A stretch of DNA of 5,647 bases from Alphaproteobacteria bacterium (lineage in GTDB: Bacteria > Pseudomonadota > Alphaproteobacteria > ATCC43930 > CGMCC-115725), in contig JASHUW010000064.1 of NCBI GenBank assembly GCA_030039815.1, forward strand, positions 1 through 5,647. Direction: 5' to 3'. A model generated the notes under the pieces. The model saw only the letters and a list, made by a program, of their open reading frames with translations, was not told the origin of the DNA and did not search any database. Positions 5,485 to 5,647 of the stretch are shown in pieces (position 1 is the first letter of the stretch; each line of letters begins with the position of its first letter). Both the position numbers and the translations under genes were made by a program.

Positions 5485-5647
5485 GTGAGCCAATCCCTTC
5501 TGCCGCCGCTGCCGCCCTATCCGATCTCGCCCTTGCGCCGAAACCGCCGCGATGCGTGGTCGAGGAAGCTCGTTGCCGAGAATACTTTGTCGGCCGCCGA
5601 TCTGATCTGGCCGGTCTTTGTCCATGACGAGAAAACCCGCGCGCCGG
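5485..5647 (+). CDS. hemB: 5-aminolevulinate dehydratase (porphobilinogen synthase), N-terminal part
   Basis: The first 54 codons are present and the gene runs off the right edge. After an N-terminal arm rich in Pro and Leu (SQSLLPPLPPYPISP), the sequence reads LRRNRRDAWSRKLVAENTLS and then ADLIWPVFVHDEK, the conserved opening of HemB: the basic R-R-N segment followed by the first barrel strand (LIWPVFV). HemB condenses two 5-aminolevulinate molecules to porphobilinogen, the first common step of haem, sirohaem and chlorophyll synthesis, in the cytosol as a homo-octamer. The active-site lysines and metal-binding residues lie beyond the window, so metal type cannot be judged. Initiation is at GTG with a strong GGAGGAG upstream. 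The GNAT gene just before it may share its transcript. Confidence 0.93.
   Translation, partial: MSQSLLPPLPPYPISPLRRNRRDAWSRKLVAENTLSAADLIWPVFVHDEKTRAP

Noticed and set aside
4954..5625. A 223-codon reverse-strand frame across the GNAT gene and hemB
   Set aside because: It crosses two recognised genes antisense, lacks any motif, and has no supporting ribosome-binding site.
1..5647. tRNA, rRNA, CRISPR, transposon or phage elements
   Set aside because: No regularly spaced repeats, terminal inverted repeats, transposase or integrase motifs, or tRNA-like cloverleaf sequences were seen anywhere in the window.

Overview
The window looks like an ordinary chromosomal stretch of a high-GC alphaproteobacterium, most likely Hyphomicrobiales (Bradyrhizobium/Xanthobacter relatives). 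This is inferred from the strong G/C preference at third codon positions, the long open antisense frames such codon use creates, and the familiar look of the proteins. No database search was possible, so the taxon is a judgement. There is no rRNA, tRNA, CRISPR array, insertion sequence, integrase or phage gene, and base composition shows no break that would suggest a recent island.

Layout, left to right. (1) Three genes read leftward. These are the N-terminal part of a periplasmic Leu/Ile/Val-type ABC transporter binding protein (1-450, running off the left edge), a 134-residue RDD-family membrane protein (544-948), and an acyl-CoA dehydrogenase closely matching isobutyryl-CoA dehydrogenase of valine breakdown (1039-2178). 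(2) A 111-base divergent control region (2179-2289) carries two inverted repeats. (3) rmuC (2290-3573) reads rightward and is followed by a 54-codon gene for a small two-helix membrane protein (3645-3809). (4) A persulfide dioxygenase-rhodanese fusion (3813-4901) reads leftward and ends three bases from the small gene's stop. (5) A GNAT acetyltransferase (4984-5445) reads rightward, diverging from the fusion gene. After 39 bases comes the start of hemB, 5-aminolevulinate dehydratase of haem synthesis (5485 to the right edge).

The genes do not form one system. The nearest thing to a functional pair is the branched-chain amino-acid-type binding protein downstream of an isobutyryl-CoA dehydrogenase (uptake and valine catabolism), but the RDD gene and a hairpin separate them. 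The persulfide dioxygenase-rhodanese handles sulfide and persulfide detoxification, RmuC belongs to DNA maintenance, and hemB to tetrapyrrole synthesis. I see no credible new multi-gene system. The points most worth checking are the unlisted small membrane protein, a strand-biased hairpin at 497-522, and the inverted repeats in the intergenic regions.
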